Shown here: piece by piece, positions 52,254 through 60,164 of the stretch
Numbering within the stretch: position 1 is the first letter of the stretch
Layout of the letters: each line of letters opens with the position of its first letter
Assembly: GCA_900768875.1 (NCBI GenBank)
Contig: CAAGEP010000013.1
Span: 1 to 60,268, forward strand
Length of the DNA: 60,268 nt
Source: Alphaproteobacteria bacterium
Lineage (GTDB): Bacteria; Pseudomonadota; Alphaproteobacteria; CAAGCB01; CAG-977
Direction of reading: 5' to 3'
Translations under genes and position numbers: made by a program
The notes under the pieces: generated by a model
What the model was told of the DNA's origin: nothing
The model's input: only the letters and a program-made list of their open reading frames with translations
Database searches by the model: none

Positions 52254-54529
52254 CGGAACTTTTGGCACCTGCGGGCGATTTGGAAGCGGGATACGCGGCT
52301 TTGGCTTACGGAGCGGACGCGGTTTACTTGGGCTTGACTCGGTTTTCCGCGCGCGCTGAAGCAACCAACTTCACCCCCGACGCGTTAAAGACGTTTACGG
52401 CGTTCGCCCACGCGAAAGGCAAGCGCGTTCTGGTCGCCGTCAACACCGTGATTTTCGACGAAGAACTGGACGGGCTGATTGACACGCTTTGCGCCGTCAG
52501 GGATGCCAAAGCCGACGGCGTTATCGTGCAGGATTTGGGCACGGCGCGGATTATCCGCAAATACTTTCCGACCCTGCGCCTGCACGGCAGCACGCAAATG
52601 GCGGTGCATAACCGCGAAGGCGTCGAGGCTTTGCGCGACATGGGGTTCAAGCGGGTCGTTCTGGCGCGCGAACTGACGCTGGACGAAATCCGCGACATCT
52701 GTTCCGTGCAGGGCATTGAAAAGGAAGTCTTCGTTCACGGCGCTTTGTGCTACAGCTACAGCGGATTGTGCCAATTTTCGTCCGTGTACACGGGACGCAG
52801 CGCAAACCGCGGCAAATGCGTTTATCCCTGCCGCGAATCGTTTTGTTTCGAGGGCGTGAACAAACACGTCTTTTCCATGAAAGATTTGGCGCAAAGCGAA
52901 AACGTTTTATTGCTTAAACAAGCGGGCGTTACCGCTTTGAAAATCGAGGGACGCAAGAAAAGTCCGCTGTACGTCGCGGCGGTGACCGACTATTACCGCG
53001 CGATTTTGAACGGCGTGACCGACAAAGCCCTTTTGACGCAAAAGCTGAACAACATCCGCTGTATTTTCAGCCGTCCGACCACGTCGCTTTACCTGACGAA
53101 TCCCGAAAACCGCCGCGTAACCGACACCGAAATCGTCGGACACCGCGGATTGCCTTTGGGTGAAGTCGTGAAGCTGACCACCCTCGGCAAAGACCGCTTT
53201 GTACGCTTCAAAACAGCGTTTGCCCTGTCGCGCTACGACGGCGTGCAGATTGACTTGCCGAACGAAGAACGCCCGTTCGGCTTTTCCGCGGAACGCCTGC
53301 GCGTCAACGGCAAAGACGTGTTTTCCGCCCCCGCCAAAACGACCGTGGACGTTTTGTTGCCGCCCCATTCGCCTTTTATTCCCGAAAAAGCCGCCGTTTA
53401 CCTGTCGTCCGCGTCGGCGGTCAAATCGGCGTATCCCTATGAAAAGCCGCGTGAAGCCGACTTTGCGCCCGCCGTTCCCGTCTGCGTGTTCGTGCGCGTC
53501 GCGCCCGATTCCGTCACCGCGATTGCCGAGGGCTGCACCGAATCCGCGACAGGCGCTTTCAGTCCCGCCAAATCGTTGGAAACGGCAAATAAAAGCATTC
53601 GCGATTCGTTTGCGAAAACGGGCGGAACGGGGCTTTGCCTGGATAAAATCGAAATCGAAAACGACGGACTGTTCGTGCCGATGGCGGTTTTAAACGAAGT
53701 GCGCCGCGCGCTGTACAACGCCGTTTCCGAACGGCTGACCGAACGCGCCGCCGCCGAACAAACGGCGTTGAAAGAAAAAATCCTGTCCGCCGAAACCGCT
53801 TCGCCGAAAGCGGTTGTCACCGACCGTCCGAAAATCATCGTCAAAACCGACCAACCCGCGATTTTCACGGCGTTTGAAGCGGAAGACTGGGCGAAAATCG
53901 ACGAAGCGGTGATTGAACTGCCCGTCGGGTACGCCGAACCGATTGCTTGTCCCGACATGCGCAAAATCCGCTTTGCTTTGCCGACGGTCATCCGCGCGCG
54001 CGACGCTTGGCGCAAAACGATGCAGACCTTAACCGCGCAAGGGGCGAAAAAGTTTGAAATCGGCAACATCGGCGGCTTGACCTTTTTAAAAGGGCTGCAC
54101 GCCGACATCGCGTTCGACCGATTTATTTACGTTGCAAACGCGGCGGCGGCGCGCGAAGCGCTGGCTTTGGGCGCGTCGCGGTTTACCGTTTCTTACGAAG
54201 CCCCCGACCCGCAGGCGTTGTTCGCCGCTTTTCCCGACAAGGCGAACGCCGTGATTTATCAGGATTTGCCTCTGTTCATCAGCGAAACATGCCCGTACGC
54301 GTCGGTCGCGGGAAAATGTCTGAAATGCGGCGGATGCCGTCAGCAAACCATATCGTCGCGTTATGGCACGTTCGTTTCCGTCATGAAGCACTGCCGCCAT
54401 TTCCTGCTGAACGAAAAGCCGCATTTGCGCAAAAAAGAAGCCGAGGGCGCGCAATGGCGGCAAATCGATTTCATGTATCGGAACTGGACGCCGCAAGCCG
54501 CCGTCGAAATGTTCCGAAAAATAGTTTGA
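52250..54529 (+). CDS. rlhA: Peptidase U32-family protein with DUF3656-type region (RlhA-like)
   Basis: The 759-residue protein begins ELLAPAGDLEAGYAALAYGADAVYLGL and has the U32 core FVHGALCYSYSGLCQFSSVYTGRSANRGKCVYPCRESF at about residue 163. E. coli proteins of this group hydroxylate RNA: RlhA makes 5-hydroxycytidine in 23S rRNA, and TrhP acts on tRNA. Length and a middle DUF3656-like part with a basic/hydrophobic mix fit RlhA better than TrhP. A C-terminal extension carries a second cysteine group (ETCPYASVAGKCLKCGGC), perhaps for a metal cluster. It overlaps ldcA by 4 nt, a fusion of wall recycling and RNA modification in one transcript. Confidence 0.78.
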   Translation: MTELLAPAGDLEAGYAALAYGADAVYLGLTRFSARAEATNFTPDALKTFTAFAHAKGKRVLVAVNTVIFDEELDGLIDTLCAVRDAKADGVIVQDLGTARIIRKYFPTLRLHGSTQMAVHNREGVEALRDMGFKRVVLARELTLDEIRDICSVQGIEKEVFVHGALCYSYSGLCQFSSVYTGRSANRGKCVYPCRESFCFEGVNKHVFSMKDLAQSENVLLLKQAGVTALKIEGRKKSPLYVAAVTDYYRAILNGVTDKALLTQKLNNIRCIFSRPTTSLYLTNPENRRVTDTEIVGHRGLPLGEVVKLTTLGKDRFVRFKTAFALSRYDGVQIDLPNEERPFGFSAERLRVNGKDVFSAPAKTTVDVLLPPHSPFIPEKAAVYLSSASAVKSAYPYEKPREADFAPAVPVCVFVRVAPDSVTAIAEGCTESATGAFSPAKSLETANKSIRDSFAKTGGTGLCLDKIEIENDGLFVPMAVLNEVRRALYNAVSERLTERAAAEQTALKEKILSAETASPKAVVTDRPKIIVKTDQPAIFTAFEAEDWAKIDEAVIELPVGYAEPIACPDMRKIRFALPTVIRARDAWRKTMQTLTAQGAKKFEIGNIGGLTFLKGLHADIAFDRFIYVANAAAAREALALGASRFTVSYEAPDPQALFAAFPDKANAVIYQDLPLFISETCPYASVAGKCLKCGGCRQQTISSRYGTFVSVMKHCRHFLLNEKPHLRKKEAEGAQWRQIDFMYRNWTPQAAVEMFRKIV

Positions 54530-54554
54530 AGTCGGACTTGTTTTGATTTAAAAT
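54526..54554 (+). promoter_or_regulatory. Predicted promoter of the small gene at 54606
   Basis: TTGAAG (54526-54531) and TAAAAT (54549-54554) are 17 bp apart, spanning the end of the U32 gene. The start codon is about 50 nt downstream. Confidence 0.4.
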
Positions 54555-54605
54555 AACAGGATTGTGCGGCAGTATACCGAAAAACAACTTAGAAAGCGTG
54601 TAAAA

Positions 54606-54833
54606 ATGACAAAATCCCCTATCCAACCGAACGATGTCTTTCAAAAAGCCAGCGGACTGACTTCCAAATGGGTGGTTGACCGCGTGATTGAATTTCCCGA
54701 TTTGCCTCTGCATGTCCGTTTAATCGAACAAGGCGGAAACGAACGGACTGTTACCGTCGCTTTGTCGACATTGCTTGATCCGCGCCAATGGCGCGTGATT
54801 AAAATGGCGGGGGGAATGCCCGACGCCGAATGA
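54606..54833 (+). CDS. Small conserved hypothetical protein
   Basis: The 75-residue protein has no signal or membrane segment. It shows alternating hydrophobic and charged residues (KWVVDRVIEFPDLPLHVRLIEQ, then ERTVTVALSTLLDPRQW) that suggest a small beta-rich fold. The shape resembles short uncharacterised alphaproteobacterial proteins. ATG 54606 is preferred to a GTG 42 nt earlier, since no motif supports the extension; the Shine-Dalgarno is weak. It ends just before a terminator shared with the opposing gene. Confidence 0.65.
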   Translation: MTKSPIQPNDVFQKASGLTSKWVVDRVIEFPDLPLHVRLIEQGGNERTVTVALSTLLDPRQWRVIKMAGGMPDAE

Positions 54834-54862
54834 AAAAAGGGAGCGTTCGCTCCCTTTTCTTA
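54833..54862. terminator. Bidirectional terminator between convergent genes
   Basis: AAAAGGGAGCG (54835-54845) pairs with CGCTCCCTTTT (54848-54858) with a 2-nt loop gap. A-rich and T-rich flanks allow termination for both the small gene at 54606 (+) and the membrane protein at 54860 (-). Confidence 0.75.
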
Positions 54863-55654
54863 ACCCTGCTCCGCTTTCGGAAGCCACGAAACATAAAACA
54901 GCAGATAAATCAGCGAAACGATTGTTCCCGCAATCGCGCCCAGTTCAAACAATCCCAGCAACACGCCGAAAATCAGATTGAAAACGAACACGGGGATTGC
55001 CGAAACCGCCGCCAGACGCATGCGCGCTTCAAACGGCACGCCGTTTTTGTAAAAGAATGTTGCGACATACGACACCAGCGCCAAAATATACGTCAAAACG
55101 ACGTATTTGAAAAACAGCATCGGAATCGCAATCATCAAAACGAACGACGGCAGGATAAACATCATTTTTCCCGCGCTTTCAACGACGAAATCGGAAATCG
55201 AATCCTTTGTAATCGACAGATTGTCCGTGCCGAACAGCTTGTTCAAAGGCATCAATTCGACTTTTTGCCCTTTGACGAACTGGATTCCGTTTTTGGACAC
55301 ATAGATTTCGTTCGGTGACGGGTCTTTGATTGTTTCGTCGCCGCTTGCCGTGTCGATGGTCAAATGCAGTCCGTCGCCGATTTGATAGCGTCCGAAAAAG
55401 TTTTCAGGCTGAACGATTTGACCGTTTTCGATTTGAATATCGGGCAAATCCGTGATTTTCCGCGTAATGATTTCAGGTGAAAACGCATTGATGAAAATCA
55501 GCGAATAAACCGCGTAAATCAGCGCGGCGACAACGGACAAAACAAACAGCGGCACAAAACCCAATCCGTGTCCCGAAGCGATGTATTTTTCGGACAGTTC
55601 CTTGTCGTAAAAGGAACGGAACAGCAGGGACAGCGAACATTTTTCACAAAGCAT
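54860..55654 (-). CDS. DUF1189-like membrane protein
   Basis: The 264-residue inner-membrane protein has a short Cys-bearing N-terminus (MLCEKCS), then LFRSFYDKEL typical of DUF1189. A first transmembrane segment follows at about 33-55, a soluble loop (DLPDIQIENGQIVQPENFFG and IDTASGDETI) and four or more further hydrophobic segments in the second half. DUF1189 proteins are found mainly in Firmicutes and some alphaproteobacteria and have no assigned function. A perfect GGAGG Shine-Dalgarno precedes ATG 55654. It lies upstream of tRNA-Glu on the opposite strand. Confidence 0.7.
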   Translation of the reverse strand: MLCEKCSLSLLFRSFYDKELSEKYIASGHGLGFVPLFVLSVVAALIYAVYSLIFINAFSPEIITRKITDLPDIQIENGQIVQPENFFGRYQIGDGLHLTIDTASGDETIKDPSPNEIYVSKNGIQFVKGQKVELMPLNKLFGTDNLSITKDSISDFVVESAGKMMFILPSFVLMIAIPMLFFKYVVLTYILALVSYVATFFYKNGVPFEARMRLAAVSAIPVFVFNLIFGVLLGLFELGAIAGTIVSLIYLLFYVSWLPKAEQG

Positions 55655-55746
55655 GGAAGCCTCCTTTCATAAAATCCTTTGAAAATTATAAAAGAAGGCG
55701 CGCCGCCTTGAAATCCGACAATGCGGCTAAAAAAGGAAATAAAAAG

Positions 55747-55775
55747 TTGACCGCCGCCCGCTTTGGTTTTATACA
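55747..55775 (+). promoter_or_regulatory. Predicted promoter of tRNA-Glu
   Basis: TTGACC (55747-55752) and TATACA (55770-55775) are 17 bp apart. The tRNA begins 13 nt after the -10 box. Confidence 0.6.
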
Positions 55776-55788
55776 AAAAGAAAACCAA

Positions 55789-55864
55789 GACCCTATCGTC
55801 TAATTGGTTAGGACAGCACCCTCTCAAGGTGTCAACACGGGTTCGAGTCCCGTTAGGGTCGCCA
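55789..55864 (+). tRNA. tRNA-Glu (anticodon CTC)
   Basis: A cloverleaf of 76 nt with encoded CCA. The acceptor stem GACCCTA pairs with TAGGGTC, with discriminator G. The D arm is GTCTAATTGGTTAGGAC. The anticodon stem is GCACC/GGTGT with loop CTCTCAA, so the anticodon is CTC, reading GAG. The T arm CGGGT-TCGAGTC-CCG shows TTCGAG. A promoter stands upstream and a hairpin terminator downstream. Confidence 0.97.
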
Positions 55865-55869
55865 AAATC

Positions 55870-55902
55870 AATCGGCAGGAACGTATTCCGCCGATTTTTT
55901 TT
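55870..55902 (+). terminator. Rho-independent terminator after tRNA-Glu
   Basis: AATCGGC (55870-55876) pairs with GCCGATT (55890-55896), extended by GGA/TCC with one bulge, and is followed by a run of eight T. It separates the tRNA from the following operon. Confidence 0.8.
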
Positions 55903-56007
55903 GTTTTTTATTGTTCGATATTCGGCATCGTCCGACGGCGGAGAATTGTTTTTTCTTTTGAAATGGAATATATAAAAAGAGCTTTCTTTTTTATCGGAGT
56001 ATTCGCC

Positions 56008-56391
56008 ATGAGACCCTTCTTTTTCGTTTCGCTGCTGACCGTTTTGACCGCTTTTTCCGCCCGTGCCGACGGATTGAAAGCCAAAGCCGACATTGCTTTG
56101 ACCGACAGCGTGAGCTTCAATTATTCCTTCGTCGAAAAGCCCAAAGTCGGCGACGTGATTATGAAAATCAACCTCTCCGACCCCGCCGATTCCATTCAAG
56201 CGTTTGCCGAATACGACATGCCGTCCATGCGCGGACACCACGCGTCGGGCAAAATCGCATTCAAACGCAACCGCGCGGGCGACTTTGTTCTGCCGATTCA
56301 CTTTGCCATGCCCGGCGATTGGGAAATCAAGCTGACCTTTGAACAAGACGGCAAAGAACTGTTCGCCGGCGCGGTCGAACTGAATATCTGA
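56008..56391 (+). CDS. YtkA/FixH-like periplasmic protein
   Basis: The 127-residue protein has a signal peptide (MRPFFFVSLLTVLTAFSARA) and one small beta-sandwich domain. VSFNYSFVEKPKVGDVIMKINLSDP, then EYDMPSMRGHHASGKIAFK and DFVLPIHFAMPGDWEIKL match the YtkA-like family, whose members sit near metal or oxidase systems. The MPSMRGHH stretch with Met and His could bind copper or another metal; this is inference. ATG 56008 has GGAG about 9 nt before it. It starts a five-gene operon. Confidence 0.8.
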   Translation: MRPFFFVSLLTVLTAFSARADGLKAKADIALTDSVSFNYSFVEKPKVGDVIMKINLSDPADSIQAFAEYDMPSMRGHHASGKIAFKRNRAGDFVLPIHFAMPGDWEIKLTFEQDGKELFAGAVELNI

Positions 56392-57353
56392 TGAAACGCT
56401 TAATCGCCGTTTTGACGCTTTTGCCCTTTGCCGCAAACGCCGCCGATTTGCTGTATTTCGAGGCTCAAGGCATTGCCGGTTGGTCGTCCGCCGAAAACAA
56501 AGCGGTCTACCATTCGGCAAGCAAGCATGACGTTATGCAAAAAAACTCAATCGGTTTCGATTGGCTGCACAAATTTTCGGGGCAGTCGGGCGATTGGGCA
56601 AGTGCGGCGTTGCAAATGCGGTTGGCGTACAACGATTCCGACCATGACTTTACGCCGCAAGTCTACAATGCGTGGTTCAAAATCAAAACCCGTGCGGGCG
56701 ACGTATGGGCGGGACACAACAGGATAGCGTTCGGACTGGCATCCTATTGGGATACGCACGCCGATTTGTTGGGCGACATGCCGATGCAGGGCGTCGGTTT
56801 CGACCGCGATTGGGGCGCGGGGTGGTCAATGGACACGGCGGACGGTAATTTGTCCGCTTCGATAACAACGGGTTCGGGCATGCCGCTTCGGACTTACGGC
56901 AACAAAATTTTCGCCGCCCGCGCCGCCAAAGGCGTTTTGAATTACGACAACTATACGGCGGGACTGTCCGTCATGGCGGGCAAGACATTGGACACCATGG
57001 GGTACAAGATTATGAACCGTTCCCCGAAAAACCAATGGCTGATAGGCTTTGACGGCGCGCTGAACAGCAACAATCTGGAACACAAGGCGGAGCTTGACGC
57101 GGGACAATACGACAACGAACCGTTTTATGCGGCTTTGTACCGCCTGACCGTCAAATGGGACGCCGAAGAACGCCTTGCGACCGAAGCGCAAGCGGCTTAT
57201 GTCAATAAAGCGAAAACGGAAAACTACACGGCGGGCGGCGCGGTCGCTTACAAGCTGACGGGTGATTTGACGGCGCGGATAATGGTTCAGCACCGTTCTC
57301 AAAACGCCGAAAACGTCTATCTGGGGCAGCTTTACTGGTATTTCCCGATGTAA
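56391..57353 (+). CDS. Outer-membrane beta-barrel protein
   Basis: The 320-residue protein has a signal peptide (MKRLIAVLTLLPFAANA) and then alternating amphipathic strands: FDWLHKF, AALQMRLAY, VYNAWFKIKTRAGDVWAGHN, VGFDRDWGAGWSM, FYAALYRLTVKWDAEE. These are typical of a beta-barrel. The last residues are YLGQLYWYFPM, with an aromatic penultimate region rather than a perfect terminal Phe. No porin family is certain. The start overlaps the previous stop by one base (TGATG). It is likely the outer-membrane partner of this cassette. Confidence 0.72.
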   Translation: MKRLIAVLTLLPFAANAADLLYFEAQGIAGWSSAENKAVYHSASKHDVMQKNSIGFDWLHKFSGQSGDWASAALQMRLAYNDSDHDFTPQVYNAWFKIKTRAGDVWAGHNRIAFGLASYWDTHADLLGDMPMQGVGFDRDWGAGWSMDTADGNLSASITTGSGMPLRTYGNKIFAARAAKGVLNYDNYTAGLSVMAGKTLDTMGYKIMNRSPKNQWLIGFDGALNSNNLEHKAELDAGQYDNEPFYAALYRLTVKWDAEERLATEAQAAYVNKAKTENYTAGGAVAYKLTGDLTARIMVQHRSQNAENVYLGQLYWYFPM

Positions 57354-57363
57354 GGAGGACAAC

Positions 57364-57978
57364 ATGATAAAGCTTTTATTCGTTTTAATGCTGCTCGGCG
57401 GGCGCGCGTTCGCCGCCGTCGGGTGCGACTTGAACGATCCCGACCGCGATGTCAAACGCTTGTTTCCCGACAGTACGGGCTACAAAACCGAATATCTGTC
57501 CGTCGAAAAAGTCGGCGGAGAACCGCTTTATCAAAAAATGGAAGCCGCCCTTGGCGACAAATTCAGCGGCATTTACGAAAAAATCGACGTGCCGTACACG
57601 GTTTACACCGTTTTAAAAGACGGCGCGCCCATAGGCTTTATCCATGGCGTCAACCAAAAGGGCAAATACGGCGGCATGCAGGTCGTTCTGGCTTTGGATA
57701 CCAAAGGCGTAATACAATCCTTTTATTTTCAAAAGCTGACGTCGAAACAGGCGGCGACTTTGCGGTCGCCCGATTTCGGCAATCAGTTCAAAGGATTGTC
57801 CTTGCGCGATTTTGCAAATTACGATGTCGCGAATCACTCTTTTCCGCCCGAATCCAAAGCGGTGAAAATCAAAAATCCGACGGCGGAAACGGATGACTTT
57901 TACGCCGCTTTGCGCGGAACGAAAAAGAATCTGATTTTAATGGACAACTTTGTTTTCAAAGCGAAGGACAAACAATGA
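57364..57978 (+). CDS. Secreted FMN-bind-like domain protein
   Basis: The 204-residue protein has a signal peptide (MIKLLFVLMLLGGRAFAAVG) and a domain with YTVYTVLKDGAPIGFIHGVNQKGKYGGMQVVLALDTKGVIQSFYFQKL. This resembles the periplasmic FMN-binding fold (PIGY..G.....G...VV.LD..G.V). The S/T-GA-T flavinylation sequence is not apparent, so covalent FMN is unlikely. It lies 10 nt after the barrel and overlaps the permease by 4 nt. I infer a solute-binding or redox role, with low certainty. Confidence 0.65.
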   Translation: MIKLLFVLMLLGGRAFAAVGCDLNDPDRDVKRLFPDSTGYKTEYLSVEKVGGEPLYQKMEAALGDKFSGIYEKIDVPYTVYTVLKDGAPIGFIHGVNQKGKYGGMQVVLALDTKGVIQSFYFQKLTSKQAATLRSPDFGNQFKGLSLRDFANYDVANHSFPPESKAVKIKNPTAETDDFYAALRGTKKNLILMDNFVFKAKDKQ

Positions 57979-59162
57979 ACCTGCTGACTTTGGCTTTTAA
58001 AAATCTGGAACGGCGCAAACTGCGCACCGCTTTTACAATCGTCGGCATTGCGCTGTCGTCGTGGGTTTTGGTGACTTTGCTTGGCTTTAACCAAGGTTAC
58101 AAAAACGCGCTGAACCGCGATATTGAAGGCATGGGCTTTCAAATCGTTCTGACCGCCAAAGGCTGCCCTTACGAAGCCGCGACCTTGATGTTAAAAGGCG
58201 GCACGGGATTGCGCTATATGCCCGAATCGCTTTATCCCGAAATTCAAAACGCGCCCGAAGTCGCCCAAACAACGCCGATGATTATGCATGCGGAATTCGA
58301 CCCGTACAAAGGCGAAAACGGCGGAACAACCGTTTTTCTGGGCATTGACGCGGCAACGTATCCCGCAATGAAGCCGTACTTTAAATTTTTAAGCGGCGGG
58401 TGGTTTTCCGCTCCGAACGCGCGGGAAATCGTCATGGGTTACGAAGCTGCGGAACTGGAACAGCGCGAAGTCGGCGACGCTTATCTGCTGCCGGGAAGCG
58501 AACAGGAATTTACGGTCGCAGGCATTTTACAGCGCACGGGAACGCAGGACGACGGCATGATTTTCCTGCCTTTGCAAACTTTGCAGGAAACTTTCAACAA
58601 ACAAGGCGTGCTGACCATGATAGGCATCCGTCTGAAAAACGATGTGAACACAGCGGATTTTGAGGAAAAGCTTTATAAAATCCCCGATGTGCAGGTTGTT
58701 TCCATGGCACAGGTGCGCAACACAATCGTATCGCTGGTAACAAGCGCGAAAATCATCGTAATGTCGGTGGCGGCGATTGCTTTTTTGATTGCCGTGTTCG
58801 GTGTTTTGAATACCGTCTTGATGTCCGTGTTTGAACGCTATCAGGAAATCGGCATCCTGAAAAGCATGGGGGCGCTGCCCAAGCATATCTTTATGCTGAT
58901 TTGGACGGAAACCGTGTTGTTGTGCGCTTCGGGCAGTCTGGCGGGCATTGCGTTTTCCTATCTGTTTGCCAGCGTTTCCGAACGCTTGATTCGGGCGTTT
59001 TTGCCGTTTGCGCCGCACGGAAACTTGATTGAACTGACGCCAAACCTGCTTATATTTTCATTTCTGGCAATCACGTTGACGGGAATTTTCGGCGGACTGC
59101 TGCCCGCAATCAAAGCCGCGAAAATCCGCCCACTGGAAGCGATTAGGAGCGAAAATACATGA
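57975..59162 (+). CDS. FtsX/MacB-type ABC transporter permease
   Basis: The 395-residue inner-membrane protein has one N-terminal transmembrane segment (AFTIVGIALSSWVLVTLLGF), then a large periplasmic domain of about 220 residues, and three C-terminal segments (residues about 260-390). This is the MacB/LolC-type layout. The final LLPAIKAAKIRPLEAIRSE is the conserved cytoplasmic end of the family. It forms a mechanotransmission-type transporter with the next gene. ATGA overlaps join it to both neighbours. Confidence 0.92.
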   Translation: MNLLTLAFKNLERRKLRTAFTIVGIALSSWVLVTLLGFNQGYKNALNRDIEGMGFQIVLTAKGCPYEAATLMLKGGTGLRYMPESLYPEIQNAPEVAQTTPMIMHAEFDPYKGENGGTTVFLGIDAATYPAMKPYFKFLSGGWFSAPNAREIVMGYEAAELEQREVGDAYLLPGSEQEFTVAGILQRTGTQDDGMIFLPLQTLQETFNKQGVLTMIGIRLKNDVNTADFEEKLYKIPDVQVVSMAQVRNTIVSLVTSAKIIVMSVAAIAFLIAVFGVLNTVLMSVFERYQEIGILKSMGALPKHIFMLIWTETVLLCASGSLAGIAFSYLFASVSERLIRAFLPFAPHGNLIELTPNLLIFSFLAITLTGIFGGLLPAIKAAKIRPLEAIRSENT

Positions 59163-59839
59163 CCCTTATTTCTGCCGAACACTTATCCAAAATCTACCGC
59201 CGCGGAAACGAAGACGTTAAAGCGTTAAACGACGTTTCCCTGCAAATCGAACGCGGCGAAACGGTCGCCGTCGCGGGACCCAGCGGATCGGGCAAAACAA
59301 CTTTGGTCAACATTTTGGGCTGTCTGGACAATCCGACAGCAGGAACGCTGACCGTTGACGGCACGGCGATTTTCAAAGACGGCAACACGCTTTCCGAAAA
59401 AAAACTGACGCTGATTCGCCGCAAGCTGTTCGGTTATGTGTTCCAAAAATTCTTTTTGATTCCGACGCTGACGGTCCGGGAAAACATCATGCTGCCGTCC
59501 GTGTTCGACGCGGACTTTGCGGCGGATGAAAAACGCGTTTCCGAATTGGCGGAAATGTTGGGCGTAGAGCACCGGTTGAACCACTTACCCGCCGAATTGT
59601 CGGGTGGGGAAATGCAGCGCGTCGCGATTGCGCGCGCTTTGATTGGAAAACCGCAAGTCCTTATCGCCGACGAACCGACGGGCAATCTGGATTCCAAGCG
59701 CACCGAAGAAATCAAAGAACTGCTGCTGAATTTGAACAAGCGCGAAAATTTGACGATTGTCGTTGTGACGCACAATCTTGAATTCGCCAAAAACGCGGAC
59801 AGAGTGCTGACCATTTCGGACGGCCGACTGGCGGAATAA
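59159..59839 (+). CDS. LolD/MacB-type ABC transporter ATPase
   Basis: The 226-residue ATPase shows Walker A GPSGSGKTTLV, signature LSGGEMQRVAIARAL, Walker B VLIADEPTGNLDS and the H-loop VVVTHNLEF. This is the MacB/LolD class that partners FtsX-type permeases. It is the last gene of the envelope cassette. The start overlaps the permease stop (ATGA). No terminator is obvious after it. Confidence 0.94.
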   Translation: MTLISAEHLSKIYRRGNEDVKALNDVSLQIERGETVAVAGPSGSGKTTLVNILGCLDNPTAGTLTVDGTAIFKDGNTLSEKKLTLIRRKLFGYVFQKFFLIPTLTVRENIMLPSVFDADFAADEKRVSELAEMLGVEHRLNHLPAELSGGEMQRVAIARALIGKPQVLIADEPTGNLDSKRTEEIKELLLNLNKRENLTIVVVTHNLEFAKNADRVLTISDGRLAE

Positions 59840-60008
59840 CCAAGACTTTCTTTTTCAGCCAAAACCAGTAATTGCGAACTTCAGCAACAACGCAAGACCC
59901 ATTGTCGTTTTTACACCAATCGGGATAAACTTTTTCCGTACGACCAATCAACTCTATTTTGTTTTCTTTAGCCCCCGTATTGTAAATATCCAGCCGCGTT
60001 TTTGTCGC
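59840..60008 (-). pseudogene. Possible remnant of a polysaccharide or surface-protein gene
   Basis: In the 325-bp gap between the cassette and the 5S rRNA, the minus-strand frame after a TAA at 60009-60011 encodes about 50 residues that look protein-like, with DIYNTGAKENKIELIGRTE and DWCKNDNGSCVVAEVRNYWFW. This resembles C-terminal parts of gut-bacterial glycosyltransferases. It has no start or clean end and runs on into the ABC gene's antisense strand. A degraded fragment is the best reading. Nothing else is seen in the gap up to the terminator. Confidence 0.3.
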
Positions 60009-60100
60009 TTAAAACCAACAAAGAACAAAGAGGCAAAGGGGTTATACGGCGTTCATATCAAACACCGCTCGCAGTAAAGAGCTTTCTACGGCTCCGAAAC

Positions 60101-60134
60101 AAAAAAAGGGGCGTCGACTATTGTTTCGACGCCC
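60101..60134 (-). terminator. rRNA operon terminator
   Basis: On the minus strand GGGCGTCGA (60134-60126) pairs with TCGACGCCC (60117-60109) and is followed by T7 (plus-strand A-run 60101-60107), just past the 3' end of 5S rRNA. Confidence 0.85.
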
Positions 60135-60164
60135 GAGCATAGAAAAGACCTGACATTCTTAGAG

